26,417 nt of DNA from positions 1 through 26,417 of the IMG/VR virus record IMGVR_UViG_3300045136_000058. The stretch is one strand, 5' to 3'. This stretch comes from a virus. The translations under genes and the position numbers were made by a program. The notes under the pieces were generated by a model. That model worked only from the letters and a program-made list of their open reading frames with translations. It did not search any database and had not been told where the DNA came from. This document shows positions 8,687 to 16,097 of the stretch, one piece after another (positions within the stretch are counted from its first letter, which is position 1; the number at the start of each line of letters is the position of its first letter).

Positions 8687-9880
8687 TTAAGGAATGTTCA
8701 GACCATTAAGTGCAGCAGTGATGTCAGTTACCTTCCTGAATGCCGTTGCGTTGATGTTCTTAATCAACAGCGCAAGCCTGGTTTCGGCAAGCATCGTTAC
8801 AGCATTACGGACAAATTGGTTAGTTTGTTGACCAATTTCAACGGTCACATCACCCATCTGATACACAGTACCAAAGCGGAAGTCACCAACAAGCAGCGTA
8901 TTAGCTGCAACGCGTCCAGTCGGTATTACTTGTATACCATCAATCACACGGCCATCAGGCGTTGCAAAAGCAGGCATAACGTAGTGTCCATCACTTGCCT
9001 TGCGAGTGCGCACACGCAGCAGGTCAACTGGGTTGACAAGCGCTACGTTAGGATTGTAAATCCTGTCTTCATTGTCGGTAATGCTCACCGCAACAGCTGC
9101 AATCAGGTCGTAGATGTTTGCCTGCGTGGTGATTTGCGTAGGCGTAAATGCCGGTGCAGTGGTATACACACCTCTCAGCTGCGGGCTTGTACCGTTACCG
9201 CTGTACAATTGCTGGTCAACAGCAAGCGATAGGTCAAGACGAAGCAAAGACTCTACTTCACTGGCAAGGAAATCCAAATCTTGCAGTGACTGCTTTGCAA
9301 TCTCTGTCCATACGGCGATGGTTTCGAGCTTTACAAGTTGCTCTGTCCAGCTGTAATTAGCTTCAGGCTTAGCAGCAAGCTGTGCAGTCGGTGCAGCGGT
9401 TACCGTCCAAGCATCACGGTCGAAGTAACGGATAACGCCGTTGCTGTTAGGCGAAACCGTGCCCTGCTGGAACAAGCCCATAAGTTGAGGTTGTATTGTA
9501 GGGTAGTCGCCGATTTCAGCAAGCCTCATCGCAAGCGTGCTGTTGTTGAAAGATGCAGCGCTGATGGCTTTGTTTACCTTCAGATTGAAGCGCAGCTTCT
9601 CACCGCTCTGCAAGTTCTTGAGGCGGTCAGCGTGCTTGCTTAGCACCTTGGTGATGGTTTCGGGCTCTTCGTTCTTGCTTGCGATGAGCTCGTTGATTTT
9701 CATGCCTTGTGTTTCAACAGCTTTCTGAATCTCTTCAAGCTGCAATTTTGACACGAAATCCTTCACCATGTCAGTGAACTCATTTTTGGTAATTAGGCCG
9801 GCTTTGAGTTCGTCAACGGCCTGCTTCACGGCTTCTTTTGTCTTGCCGTTCAGCTCTTTCACAATGTTTTCAAGTTCCAT
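8687..9880 (-). CDS. Major capsid protein, HK97 fold
   Basis: 397 residues. Residues 1-100 are a charged, coiled-coil delta domain (LNGKTKEAVKQAVDELKAG...) of the type that acts as internal scaffold and is removed by the prohead protease. The rest shows HK97-fold hallmarks: FDRDAWTVTAAPTAQLAAKPEANYSWTEQ (N-arm/E-loop region), then KLETIAVWTEIAKQSLQDLDFLASEVESLLRLDLSLAVDQQLYSGNG, the long spine helix with the 'a.D..l..G.G' end, then NPNVALVNPVDLLRVR and a C-terminal RNAVTMLAETRLALLIKN. Encoded right after the protease, in the same frame across a TAA. The TAA stop is immediately followed by TAG, a tandem stop. Confidence 0.93.
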   Translation of the reverse strand: MELENIVKELNGKTKEAVKQAVDELKAGLITKNEFTDMVKDFVSKLQLEEIQKAVETQGMKINELIASKNEEPETITKVLSKHADRLKNLQSGEKLRFNLKVNKAISAASFNNSTLAMRLAEIGDYPTIQPQLMGLFQQGTVSPNSNGVIRYFDRDAWTVTAAPTAQLAAKPEANYSWTEQLVKLETIAVWTEIAKQSLQDLDFLASEVESLLRLDLSLAVDQQLYSGNGTSPQLRGVYTTAPAFTPTQITTQANIYDLIAAVAVSITDNEDRIYNPNVALVNPVDLLRVRTRKASDGHYVMPAFATPDGRVIDGIQVIPTGRVAANTLLVGDFRFGTVYQMGDVTVEIGQQTNQFVRNAVTMLAETRLALLIKNINATAFRKVTDITAALNGLNIP

Positions 9881-9892
9881 TTTTTGAGTGGT

Positions 9893-10750
9893 TTAGAAAG
9901 GGTTAAAATTTTTGATAATATACTTGACCTGCTCATCAACACTTGCGAGTGGTACAACGACCGGCTCTGCTTCATTGTGAGTGGCTTTACCTGCATATAG
10001 TGTAGGGGTGATTGGATGTGAGCCAAGCACAACCGCACTACCCTCTATATGTCTTGCTTCAGTTACTGCGAAGAAGAAGCCTTGCTCTTCTGCTTCGGCA
10101 ATATTAAGTACGTCGACCGAATATTTTTTCCAGTTAGCGTACTCTTCAGGATAGTTAGGGTCGTTAACTGCGAGGGATACTTTAATGTATCGCATGCCTA
10201 CGCTGTGATTCCTAACTTGCCCAGTAAGATAGCGCTCAAACATTTCTGTCTTATCATTACGAGGTATTACAGCATCGTAAATAAGCGCTTGCGTTTCGCC
10301 TGGCGCATCAATTCCAAGCTCTCGCCAAGACATGTATTTTGCAAACACGTGCACATCCTGAGTTATGAGGCCCTCCCATTCGTTCTTGTGGTCTTTGAGT
10401 AAGACGTTATATTTGTTCTCTTTTAAAGATTTATTCCACAGTCCATTTATGTGTACGTCGCCGTGCGAATCCATGTAGTTGGTCGTATTAACCACTGCTC
10501 GCACACGAATTCTATCAGGTATATCGGCTGGAATAAGCGAAGGCGAAGCCACGTATTTGATGGCAATGTCTTCTTTCTCATGGAAAATTTTTGGCGGATA
10601 GTACGTACTGATTGAATCACATTTTTTTATTTCGAATTTTTTTACATTCAGTACGTACTGCTTGTTTTCGACAAGCCAAGCTATCTTGTCGGTGCAGCCT
10701 TTCGGAAGTATCTCATCTAAACGCATACACATTAGCAAATTTTGACACAT
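9893..10750 (-). CDS. Prohead (capsid maturation) protease, HK97 U35/S78 type
   Basis: 285 residues from the first ATG; in-frame ATGs at 10732 and 10726 (MRLDEILPKG) are equally possible starts. Core motifs: YMDSHGDVH (92-100), NVLLKDHK with candidate catalytic His121, NHSVGMRY (181-188) with candidate nucleophile Ser183, and EGSAVVLGSHPITPT (236-250), the classical end of the protease domain. The enzyme assembles inside the prohead and removes the capsid scaffold domain. The N-terminal ~70 residues are an extra basic segment ahead of the conserved core. Its frame stays open across the TAA (TAA-ACC-ACT-CAA-AAA-ATG) into the capsid gene. Confidence 0.93.
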   Translation of the reverse strand: MCQNLLMCMRLDEILPKGCTDKIAWLVENKQYVLNVKKFEIKKCDSISTYYPPKIFHEKEDIAIKYVASPSLIPADIPDRIRVRAVVNTTNYMDSHGDVHINGLWNKSLKENKYNVLLKDHKNEWEGLITQDVHVFAKYMSWRELGIDAPGETQALIYDAVIPRNDKTEMFERYLTGQVRNHSVGMRYIKVSLAVNDPNYPEEYANWKKYSVDVLNIAEAEEQGFFFAVTEARHIEGSAVVLGSHPITPTLYAGKATHNEAEPVVVPLASVDEQVKYIIKNFNPF

Positions 10751-10886
10751 AATTGTTCACACGCTTAGCAGCTTCACCACGAAGCCGCTCAACCTCCTCT
10801 TCCGGAAGTTTCTTATTGCTCTCTTGCTTATCAGCTTTGCCTTGTTCGTCCTTGCGAACAACGACGATGGTTTCTTTCTTTCTCAT
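10713..10886 (-). CDS. Small charged protein between portal and protease (57 aa)
   Basis: A 57-residue frame starts at an ATG that overlaps the portal stop as ATGA (10883-10886) and ends with TGA at 10713, overlapping the start of the protease gene. It reads MRKKETIVVVRKDEQGKADK, then a Glu/Lys-rich helix and VNNYVSKFANVYAFR. The 4-nt overlap is this operon's usual coupling signal and the frame fills an otherwise empty gap, both arguing that it is real. Highly charged, no membrane segment, no recognised family. It may help capsid assembly, but only context supports that. Confidence 0.7.
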   Translation of the reverse strand: MRKKETIVVVRKDEQGKADKQESNKKLPEEEVERLRGEAAKRVNNYVSKFANVYAFR

Positions 10887-12028
10887 ATCGTTAAAAATTT
10901 ATTTACCTCTGCCCTATATTCTTCCGCTGTTATGATGCCATCACGAAGTAGCATTGAAAGTACCTCTATTCTTGACTTTAACATCTCGCTATGGATTTTT
11001 AGTTCGTCATTAAAGACATGTAGGTGTGAGTAGTCAAGTTTCAGTGAAGTACCGAACACTGAATTGAAGCCCGCTATCCATTCGTTAGCTTCGGGAATAA
11101 TGGTACGAATGAAAAAGCCTTTTTCTGCCTGGCGCTGATTCTCATACGTTGCACCTTTTTCACGAACTAACAAGTCAGCAGGTACGCCGTAGCGGTCTAA
11201 GATTTTTGCAAGACCGTCTTTCGCTTCTTCAAAAAGTCCAAGCCTATCAGGGCTGACGTTCATCTGAATGTAGCCAAGCGGCTTATTGCTCATGATGAGC
11301 TGATTCTGATTGCTCAGTAGGCCGTAATTATTTCGATATTGCTCCTGAATGCGCTTCTGCTCTTCTTCTGTAAAGTCAAGCATACCGGCAGCGTCCTTGG
11401 CGTTGTTATACAAGATACCGAGTGCGCCTCTGGATTTAATGATTACGCCTCGGCTTTCGTAAGCCCTTGCAATGTTATCAAGTACACATCTAAGCTGAAC
11501 GACAGGACTCTCACCTGTCAATTGTTCAGGTGTGCGGTTCTCGACAAAATGCAGGACGTTCTCTCGTTCGAGCTGCCTTGTTCCGATAGTATATGTTACT
11601 GTCGGCTGGTTAAGTAGATAATATTCGCGGCTTTCTTGCTTAACTTTTACCAATTGAGATGGCAGAACATATAATGCATAAACGCTGCTGCCGTTTGTTA
11701 CCCCGAAAGGGCGAAGCAGGTAGATAAATTCATTACCGTAAATCAGCCGCTGGATGTGCGCCGTGCGCATGAATTCGGCGAATGTCTGATACCAATTAGG
11801 GTTCTGGAACAGCTGTAAATATCTTTCATCTGATGGCTTGGTTGCGACTACTTTAGCAGAAGCAAAAGCCCTGGCACGAAGGTTTATGACCGTATTTAGT
11901 TCAGGAACCGATAAGTAATACTGATAAAGTTCTGAGTAGTAAGATGTGCCGATAGTGGTACCGATTGGCCATAGAAACCAACTGCTGGGAACAGATTTTT
12001 TTGCGAAACGCTTAAAAAATTTCAGCAT
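10883..12028 (-). CDS. Portal protein, HK97 family
   Basis: 381 residues. Family-typical features: an N-terminal basic/aromatic stretch, SVPELNTVINLRARAFASAKVVA (about 40-62, crown/wing entry), QRLIYGNEFIYLLRPFG, LYVLPSQLVKVKQ, then GESPVVQLRCVLDNIARAYESRGVIIKSRGALGILYNN and the stem/clip helices (GLAKILDRYGVPADLLVREKGATYENQRQAEKGFFIRTIIPEANEW). The portal dodecamer sits at one capsid vertex and binds the terminase during packaging. Slightly shorter than many HK97-family portals (about 400-450). Encoded downstream of the membrane ORF and a predicted promoter. Confidence 0.92.
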   Translation of the reverse strand: MLKFFKRFAKKSVPSSWFLWPIGTTIGTSYYSELYQYYLSVPELNTVINLRARAFASAKVVATKPSDERYLQLFQNPNWYQTFAEFMRTAHIQRLIYGNEFIYLLRPFGVTNGSSVYALYVLPSQLVKVKQESREYYLLNQPTVTYTIGTRQLERENVLHFVENRTPEQLTGESPVVQLRCVLDNIARAYESRGVIIKSRGALGILYNNAKDAAGMLDFTEEEQKRIQEQYRNNYGLLSNQNQLIMSNKPLGYIQMNVSPDRLGLFEEAKDGLAKILDRYGVPADLLVREKGATYENQRQAEKGFFIRTIIPEANEWIAGFNSVFGTSLKLDYSHLHVFNDELKIHSEMLKSRIEVLSMLLRDGIITAEEYRAEVNKFLTI

Positions 12029-12048
12029 CTAAGGCATAAAGTATGGGT

Positions 12049-12324
12049 TTATTCGTTTGCGTTTGAATTACTTTTCTTATACTCATAGTAACAAGCGACA
12101 CTAAAAAAAATGAAATTACATGCGATGGCGTAGTTTTCAAGACCGAAATAGTGCAGGAACACTGCTACGGCTAAAAAGGCCGCTGCGGTTTTAAAATTTT
12201 TTTCCAAAGTTAAGCCAGCAATGCCAATCGCAAAGGCGTAGAAAAAGATTGATATATCGAAGGGAAAGAAAACTGCAAGGAAGTTCAAGATAGAAAGCAC
12301 TGTGTAGATGCGGGTCTGGCTCAT
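12049..12324 (-). CDS. Small three-helix membrane protein (91 aa)
   Basis: 91 residues with hydrophobic helices at roughly 7-35 (LSILNFLAVFFPFDISIFFYAFAIG, possibly two short helices), 45-60 and 64-80, and a polar C-terminus (YYEYKKSNSNANE). Located between the large terminase and the portal genes, just downstream of a predicted promoter (12365-12396). Membrane proteins are not expected in packaging clusters; a holin-like or superinfection-exclusion role is possible by topology only. No family recognised. Confidence 0.65.
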   Translation of the reverse strand: MSQTRIYTVLSILNFLAVFFPFDISIFFYAFAIGIAGLTLEKNFKTAAAFLAVAVFLHYFGLENYAIACNFIFFSVACYYEYKKSNSNANE

Positions 12325-12364
12325 GGTTTAAAAATTTTTTTAAGACATAAGTTGTCTAACGCTT

Positions 12365-12396
12365 CAAAGGTAGATAAATTTTAAAATCAAATGCAA
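12365..12396 (-). promoter_or_regulatory. Bacteroidota-type promoter driving membrane protein/portal genes
   Basis: On the minus strand TTG (12394-12396 on the plus strand as CAA), a 21-nt spacer, then TACCTTTG (12365-12372 as CAAAGGTA) match the Bacteroidota -33/-7 consensus TTG-N19-21-TAnnTTTG. The expected transcription start, about 7 nt downstream, leaves a ~35-nt leader before the ATG at 12324. It lies in the only sizeable gap of the late operon and would separate packaging from morphogenesis expression. Consensus match only. Confidence 0.6.
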
Positions 12397-12404
12397 GTGT
12401 AGTT

Positions 12405-13604
12405 TCAAAAGTTAAATTCTTGTTTAAAATTTTTTCTAAACCTGGAAAGATTGCCCAGTACAGCCATCCTTACCGCATCCCAGAAGTGGTTGAAGTCGTC
12501 TTCAGGCTCATCAATTGCGATGCCTTTGACTACCTTATACCGGTAGGCATTTTGCTCGGCCATCGCATCTTTGTCTCGGACGATATTGAGTTTAAAATTT
12601 TTTAAAATACCAATCGAGAACTGAATAGTACCTGGTGCCGTGTTGGCAGCGTATACTTTGAAGCCAGCCCTTCGAAGCTCTGAGATAAAGGCCCTATTGC
12701 CATAATCACCCGACGGGTCTGCCCATACCGGTGCCTTGCCTGCATGCTGAGCTATCACCGGTGCGAGTTGCTGAACGCTGGGCGTAGGGGCGTAGAATAG
12801 GTTCTGGATGTATAATTTTTCGCCGTCCAAAAAAAGTTTAACAAGGCAGCTTGGTGAATTAGTATACCCAAAGTCAAGGCCGAACATAAGCTGCTCGGGT
12901 GGGCATTCCGGGAACTTGTCAATCCAAGTAACATAAGGAAATATCAGGCCTTCGGGTGCTGCTCTTTCACCTCGGCCCATGACAGCCCACATGTACGGGT
13001 CTGCGGTGCCGGCTTGAATGTTCTCTTCAATAGGCTCGTAGCTTAGAATTTTTTTTAGCTCGCCTTCTGAGATGTAAGGGTTATCAATGAACGTAGTTCG
13101 CAGCGTTGCCACGTCTGAACGCTTGTGTATGTTATCGTATATCCAGTGGTTGAGGTACTTAGGGTTGTAGTCCATCCACCAGAACTTGCGGCAGCGTTGT
13201 TCGACTTGATTGAATACTTCCTTTTTTATCTCAAGTGCCTCGTTGAAGTAAACAAAATCCGAGCCTACGCCCTGAAAAATGCGGTCGTTATCAGCGCCAA
13301 GAAATATGATTTTATTGGTAAACAAGTCGAATTTATGAACTTCTTGCCTATTGGCGAAAGGACTCGGAATGCCGAACATCGGCAGCCGGCGGTTGAAGTC
13401 TTCGTAGAGAGTAGTCTTGAAAGAGTTGTAAGTCTCACGAATGATTAAAAAAGTCTTGTTCTGAACGACGGCCGAACAAAGCCAGATAATGAAGTCGATA
13501 CTTGACCATGTTTTGCCGCTACGGCTCCCACCTTCCAGTACAACGCCCCGCTTTTTTTTCAAATACTGTTCTCGTAGGAATAATAAATTCTTGTTTACTT
13601 TCAT
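12405..13604 (-). CDS. terL: Large terminase subunit
   Basis: 399 residues, PBSX-type large terminase. ATPase domain: Walker A GGSRSGKT at 25-32, an adenine-side SFKTT, and a Walker-B-like strand FVYFNEA (117-123) with the NEA form common in this family. Nuclease domain: GLDFGY with Asp244, WADPSGD with Asp297 and HFWDAVRMA with Asp376, giving the three metal-binding acidic residues. It translocates and cuts concatemeric DNA at the portal. The start overlaps the small subunit stop as ATGA (13601-13604). Full length, no missing key residue apparent. Confidence 0.95.
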   Translation of the reverse strand: MKVNKNLLFLREQYLKKKRGVVLEGGSRSGKTWSSIDFIIWLCSAVVQNKTFLIIRETYNSFKTTLYEDFNRRLPMFGIPSPFANRQEVHKFDLFTNKIIFLGADNDRIFQGVGSDFVYFNEALEIKKEVFNQVEQRCRKFWWMDYNPKYLNHWIYDNIHKRSDVATLRTTFIDNPYISEGELKKILSYEPIEENIQAGTADPYMWAVMGRGERAAPEGLIFPYVTWIDKFPECPPEQLMFGLDFGYTNSPSCLVKLFLDGEKLYIQNLFYAPTPSVQQLAPVIAQHAGKAPVWADPSGDYGNRAFISELRRAGFKVYAANTAPGTIQFSIGILKNFKLNIVRDKDAMAEQNAYRYKVVKGIAIDEPEDDFNHFWDAVRMAVLGNLSRFRKNFKQEFNF

Positions 13605-14158
13605 TCATTGTCGGGCTCATTTGAATCTTCACTTGTCTTGCCGAAGGGAAACAAGCCGGCTACCGCTTCTCTTTGCGTCAATACGTGCTCGTGCTTAGTT
13701 GCAGCGTATGCGCCGTCCATCTTATTCAAGATGTCCATTGCACGTTGCCTGTCTCTTTCTGTTATGATTCGCTTGCGGCCGTCCGGTAGTGTTAAGATTT
13801 CAATATGCTGATTGCCGACTTTTTTTAAGTCAGTTGGCGCATTAACAATGAAACTGAGGTATTCCATACGTTCGAGGCGGCTCATGATATTTTTTTGTAT
13901 TTCTTTTGCTTCTTTCTCGATTCTTTGCATTACTTTTTCCTGTACAAGTTCGAGTTCTTTTTGATATTGAATTTCAGCATCACGAAGGCGTCGGTCGAAA
14001 GTTCTTACGCAGATATTTTGCCAGTTTTTGAAAAAATTTTCAATAATTTGAGCTCTATTTGCTCCTTTTCTGAGCATTTCAACTATGAAGCTTATCTGCG
14101 CTTGTTCATGTGGTTTTTTATGTCTGCCCATAAGGTTTACCGTTTCGTTTGATTTCAA
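13601..14158 (-). CDS. Small terminase subunit-like DNA-binding protein
   Basis: 185 residues immediately upstream of the large terminase gene with a 4-nt overlap. The N-terminus (GRHKKPHEQAQISFIVEMLRKGANRAQIIENFFKNW, about 11-46) has a helix-turn-helix pattern, followed by a long charged helix (DAEIQYQKELELVQEKVMQRIEKEAKEIQKN) suitable for ring assembly. Size, order and HTH-plus-coiled-coil layout fit a small terminase that recognises viral DNA. Overlaps the end of the methyltransferase gene by 41 nt; a later ATG (MGRHKKPH, 14131) would reduce that overlap to 14 nt. Confidence 0.8.
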   Translation of the reverse strand: MKSNETVNLMGRHKKPHEQAQISFIVEMLRKGANRAQIIENFFKNWQNICVRTFDRRLRDAEIQYQKELELVQEKVMQRIEKEAKEIQKNIMSRLERMEYLSFIVNAPTDLKKVGNQHIEILTLPDGRKRIITERDRQRAMDILNKMDGAYAATKHEHVLTQREAVAGLFPFGKTSEDSNEPDNE

Positions 14159-15344
14159 GCGATGGGTCGAGATTTCGCATGCGGTTGATGATTATCTGAC
14201 AGTATTGTGGTGATATTTCCATGCCGTAACATTTGCGTTTAAGTTGGTGGGCGGCAACCATTGTTGTGCCTGTGCCGCAGAATAAATCTAAACAACTTTG
14301 TACGCTAAAGTTTTCAATGAAATAAGCAGCAAACGCAATTGGAAATGTAGCTTTATGAAATTTTGAAAACTCTTTATCTTGTCTGCTTTTAATGAAAATA
14401 ATGTTTTCTAAATTGCCTCTAAATTTTTTAACACCTATTCTTCTTGTAGCACTTTCACCAAACACATAAACAAATTCAAATCTACTATTTAGTACATTAT
14501 CACACATTGCTGGCTCTGCTTGCATTTTATCCCAAATAATGTAATCGCAAAACCATTCTTTCATATCTGCCAAGTATTCAATTAGTGTTATTTTATTACC
14601 TGCTACCGATTGAACATTTACAAAAGAAAATATTGAATTTAGAACAGCATTTTTAGTGGATCGTTCCAATAATTGCAAATACTCAATAGCACTCTTATTA
14701 TCGCTATCGTTTTGATATTTCTGCTTATTACCGTTTGGCGTTCTACCTACGTTGTAAGGTGGACTATGAACTGTTATATCCGCTTTCTCTCCATTCATCA
14801 ATTTAGCCACGTGTTCGGCATTTGTGCTGTCACCGCAAAGTAATCGATGTGGGCCGATTTCAAATAAGTCACCTGGAACAATATCTGTTTCAATTTCTTC
14901 AGGTATTTCATAGTTATCTTCTGATGCTTGTAATTGAGTATTTTTAATTTCAAGTCCTAATTCCAAAGGCTCAATTCCGACCTCTTCGCAGACAACCTCT
15001 GCGACCTCAAGGTCTTCAACATAGTTATGCTTGGATACTGTATTATCAAGTATTTTCATTTTAGCGCCTTCTGGACTGTTAATATCCAGGTCAAGGCGCT
15101 GCACGACAACAAGTTCGTCGCCGGTTGTTTCCACTACTTTAACCTTGTTGATGCCAAGCTCTTCGCACTTTTTTACGGTTTTATTGCCAGCGATAAGAAT
15201 ACCGTTTTTATCCGCAAGCACCGAGCGTCCGGCACCAAGTTCTTTGAGTGATTTTTCGAGCAGCTGAGCACCATATTCGCTACCTTTGTTGATGTTCTTT
15301 TCGTCAAAGACAAGGTCTTGGAGCTGTTGAATTTTCTTTGCCAT
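14118..15344 (-). CDS. ParB-like N-terminal domain fused to DNA methyltransferase
   Basis: 408 residues from ATG 15344, chosen because it follows the upstream stop by 1 nt; an upstream in-frame ATG at 15455 would overlap that gene by 110 nt. Residues ~1-110 resemble the ParB/sulfiredoxin-like domain (KSLKELGAGRSVLADKNGILIAGNKTVKKCEELG). Residues ~155-395 are an amino-methyltransferase: motif IV HSPPYN at 193-198, then motif I DLFCGTGTT at 353-361 and GMEISPQYCQIIINR. Motif IV before motif I means the beta class; SPPY rather than DPPY is more typical of N4-cytosine enzymes, though m6A cannot be excluded. Phages use such orphan enzymes to mask restriction sites or mark their DNA. Target unknown. 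Confidence 0.88.
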   Translation of the reverse strand: MAKKIQQLQDLVFDEKNINKGSEYGAQLLEKSLKELGAGRSVLADKNGILIAGNKTVKKCEELGINKVKVVETTGDELVVVQRLDLDINSPEGAKMKILDNTVSKHNYVEDLEVAEVVCEEVGIEPLELGLEIKNTQLQASEDNYEIPEEIETDIVPGDLFEIGPHRLLCGDSTNAEHVAKLMNGEKADITVHSPPYNVGRTPNGNKQKYQNDSDNKSAIEYLQLLERSTKNAVLNSIFSFVNVQSVAGNKITLIEYLADMKEWFCDYIIWDKMQAEPAMCDNVLNSRFEFVYVFGESATRRIGVKKFRGNLENIIFIKSRQDKEFSKFHKATFPIAFAAYFIENFSVQSCLDLFCGTGTTMVAAHQLKRKCYGMEISPQYCQIIINRMRNLDPSLEIKRNGKPYGQT

Positions 15345-15345
15345 A

Positions 15346-15816
15346 TTATGCAGTGTAGTTTTGTAATTTCTCAAATTCGATAACACATACCAGTGGGTTT
15401 TCGTTCCAAGCGTTATCGCCGTGTATATTGTTCCAGAGTTCCTCAAACATTGCAATCATAAGTGGGTAATAGCCGATAGTGCTGTTTATACCTTCCGCTC
15501 TGAGGTCTTGTTCTGAAATATCATGCAGTCGTTCTTTTCGTACGTTCGTAACTTTGAGAAATAATCTGGCGGCATCTTTCGGCATGAAAATGCTTGGCCG
15601 CCATTTTATTTGCAACTTTTCAAGTTCTTGATAATTAAAATCTGCTTTGTAGATATAACTATCACCTTGTTTCGAATAAGTTTCCTTCACATATAACGTA
15701 TCGCCTTTCTGTATACGGCACTCTTCATCTAATTCAGAAGCAATGCGCCGTGTTTGAGTTTTTATTCCCGCTTTAATTGCTTTGACCATTTCGGTTGAAA
15801 AGAGTATTGACTTCAT
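15346..15816 (-). CDS. ASCH-domain protein
   Basis: 156 residues. 'MKSILFSTEMVKAIKAGIKTQTRR' at the N-terminus, 'KGDTLYVKETY', 'KWRPSIFMPKDAARLFLKVTNVRKERLHDISEQDLRAEGI' and 'NPLVCVIEFEKL' are the successive elements of phage-type ASCH proteins, a PUA-like fold linked to RNA or nucleotide binding. Between them lies the usual W-containing segment. It is the first protein gene of the leftward cluster, next to the tRNA genes and 1 nt from the methyltransferase. A role in RNA or modified-nucleotide handling is inferred from the fold, not shown. Confidence 0.85.
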   Translation of the reverse strand: MKSILFSTEMVKAIKAGIKTQTRRIASELDEECRIQKGDTLYVKETYSKQGDSYIYKADFNYQELEKLQIKWRPSIFMPKDAARLFLKVTNVRKERLHDISEQDLRAEGINSTIGYYPLMIAMFEELWNNIHGDNAWNENPLVCVIEFEKLQNYTA

Positions 15817-15830
15817 ATGGTGCTGATTTA

Positions 15831-15904
15831 GGACAGCTTATGGATTCGAACCAAGACCTCCCAGCGAAAAACGCCGGGCGTGCTACCGTTACACCAAAGC
15901 TGCC
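15831..15904 (-). tRNA. tRNA-like gene, probable Lys (UUU) with aberrant anticodon arm
   Basis: 74 nt. The 7-bp acceptor stem is complete (GGCAGCT with AGCTGTC), the D arm (GTGT/GCAC) is good, and the T loop TTCGAAT is canonical. The anticodon arm is 2 nt too long between D arm and variable loop. It folds either as a 5-bp stem with loop GTTTTTC or with a longer stem; both centre on UUU, which would read Lys. Position 37 is U instead of a purine, and only three of five T-stem pairs form. No CCA is encoded. Could be functional but altered, or decaying. Confidence 0.6.
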
Positions 15905-15909
15905 ATGTG

Positions 15910-15982
15910 AGCACCCTGCTGGAATCGAACCAGCGACCTACTGATTACAAGTCAGCTGCTCTACCAGCTGAGCTAAGGATGC
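15910..15982 (-). tRNA. tRNA-Thr (UGU)
   Basis: 73 nt folding as a standard cloverleaf: acceptor GCATCCT/AGGGTGC, D arm GCTC-AGCTGGTA-GAGC, anticodon stem GCTGA/TCAGT with loop CTTGTAA (anticodon TGT), 5-nt variable loop AGGTC, T stem GCTGG/CCAGC with loop TTCGATT, discriminator T. CCA is not encoded. The only fully canonical tRNA of the three; separated from its neighbours by 5 nt and 2 nt, so probably co-transcribed. Confidence 0.93.
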
Positions 15983-15984
15983 TT

Positions 15985-16060
15985 TGGGGCACCATGCGGG
16001 ACTCGAACCCACGACCTGGCGGATTAATTCCAGCCGCTCTACCAGCTGAGCTAATGGTGC
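15985..16060 (-). tRNA. tRNA gene with unusual anticodon loop (UUA by standard numbering), CCA encoded
   Basis: 73-nt body plus an encoded CCA (15985-15987). Acceptor GCACCAT/ATGGTGC is perfect, D arm GCTC/GAGC and T arm GTGGG/CCCGC good. Standard numbering gives anticodon stem GCTGG/CCGCC, with a C28-C42 mismatch, and loop AATTAAT, so anticodon UUA, which would pair with the stop codon UAA, and A instead of the near-universal U33. By resemblance to tRNA-Asn loops (GTTAA) the anticodon could instead be read as AUU. Identity is unresolved; tRNA nature is secure. Confidence 0.75.
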
Positions 16061-16062
16061 AC

Positions 16063-16097
16063 CGAGGCCGCCAAAAGAGTGCCTCGATGCAAATATA
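16063..16097 (-). promoter_or_regulatory. Probable promoter and leader hairpin of the tRNA/late transcript
   Basis: On the minus strand TATATTTG (16090-16097 as CAAATATA) matches the Bacteroidota -7 element TAnnTTTG and is identical to the -7 element of the rightward promoter at 16289-16296. No TTG lies at the usual -33 distance. Between it and the first tRNA is an inverted repeat CGAGGC/GCCTCG (16063-16068 and 16081-16086) that could fold in the 5' leader. A transcript starting here would run into the tRNAs and leftward genes. Confidence 0.45.

Noticed and set aside
15345-15455. N-terminal extension of the methyltransferase from ATG 15455
   Set aside because: Would overlap the ASCH gene by 110 nt, and the extra residues look random; ATG 15344 directly after the ASCH stop fits better.
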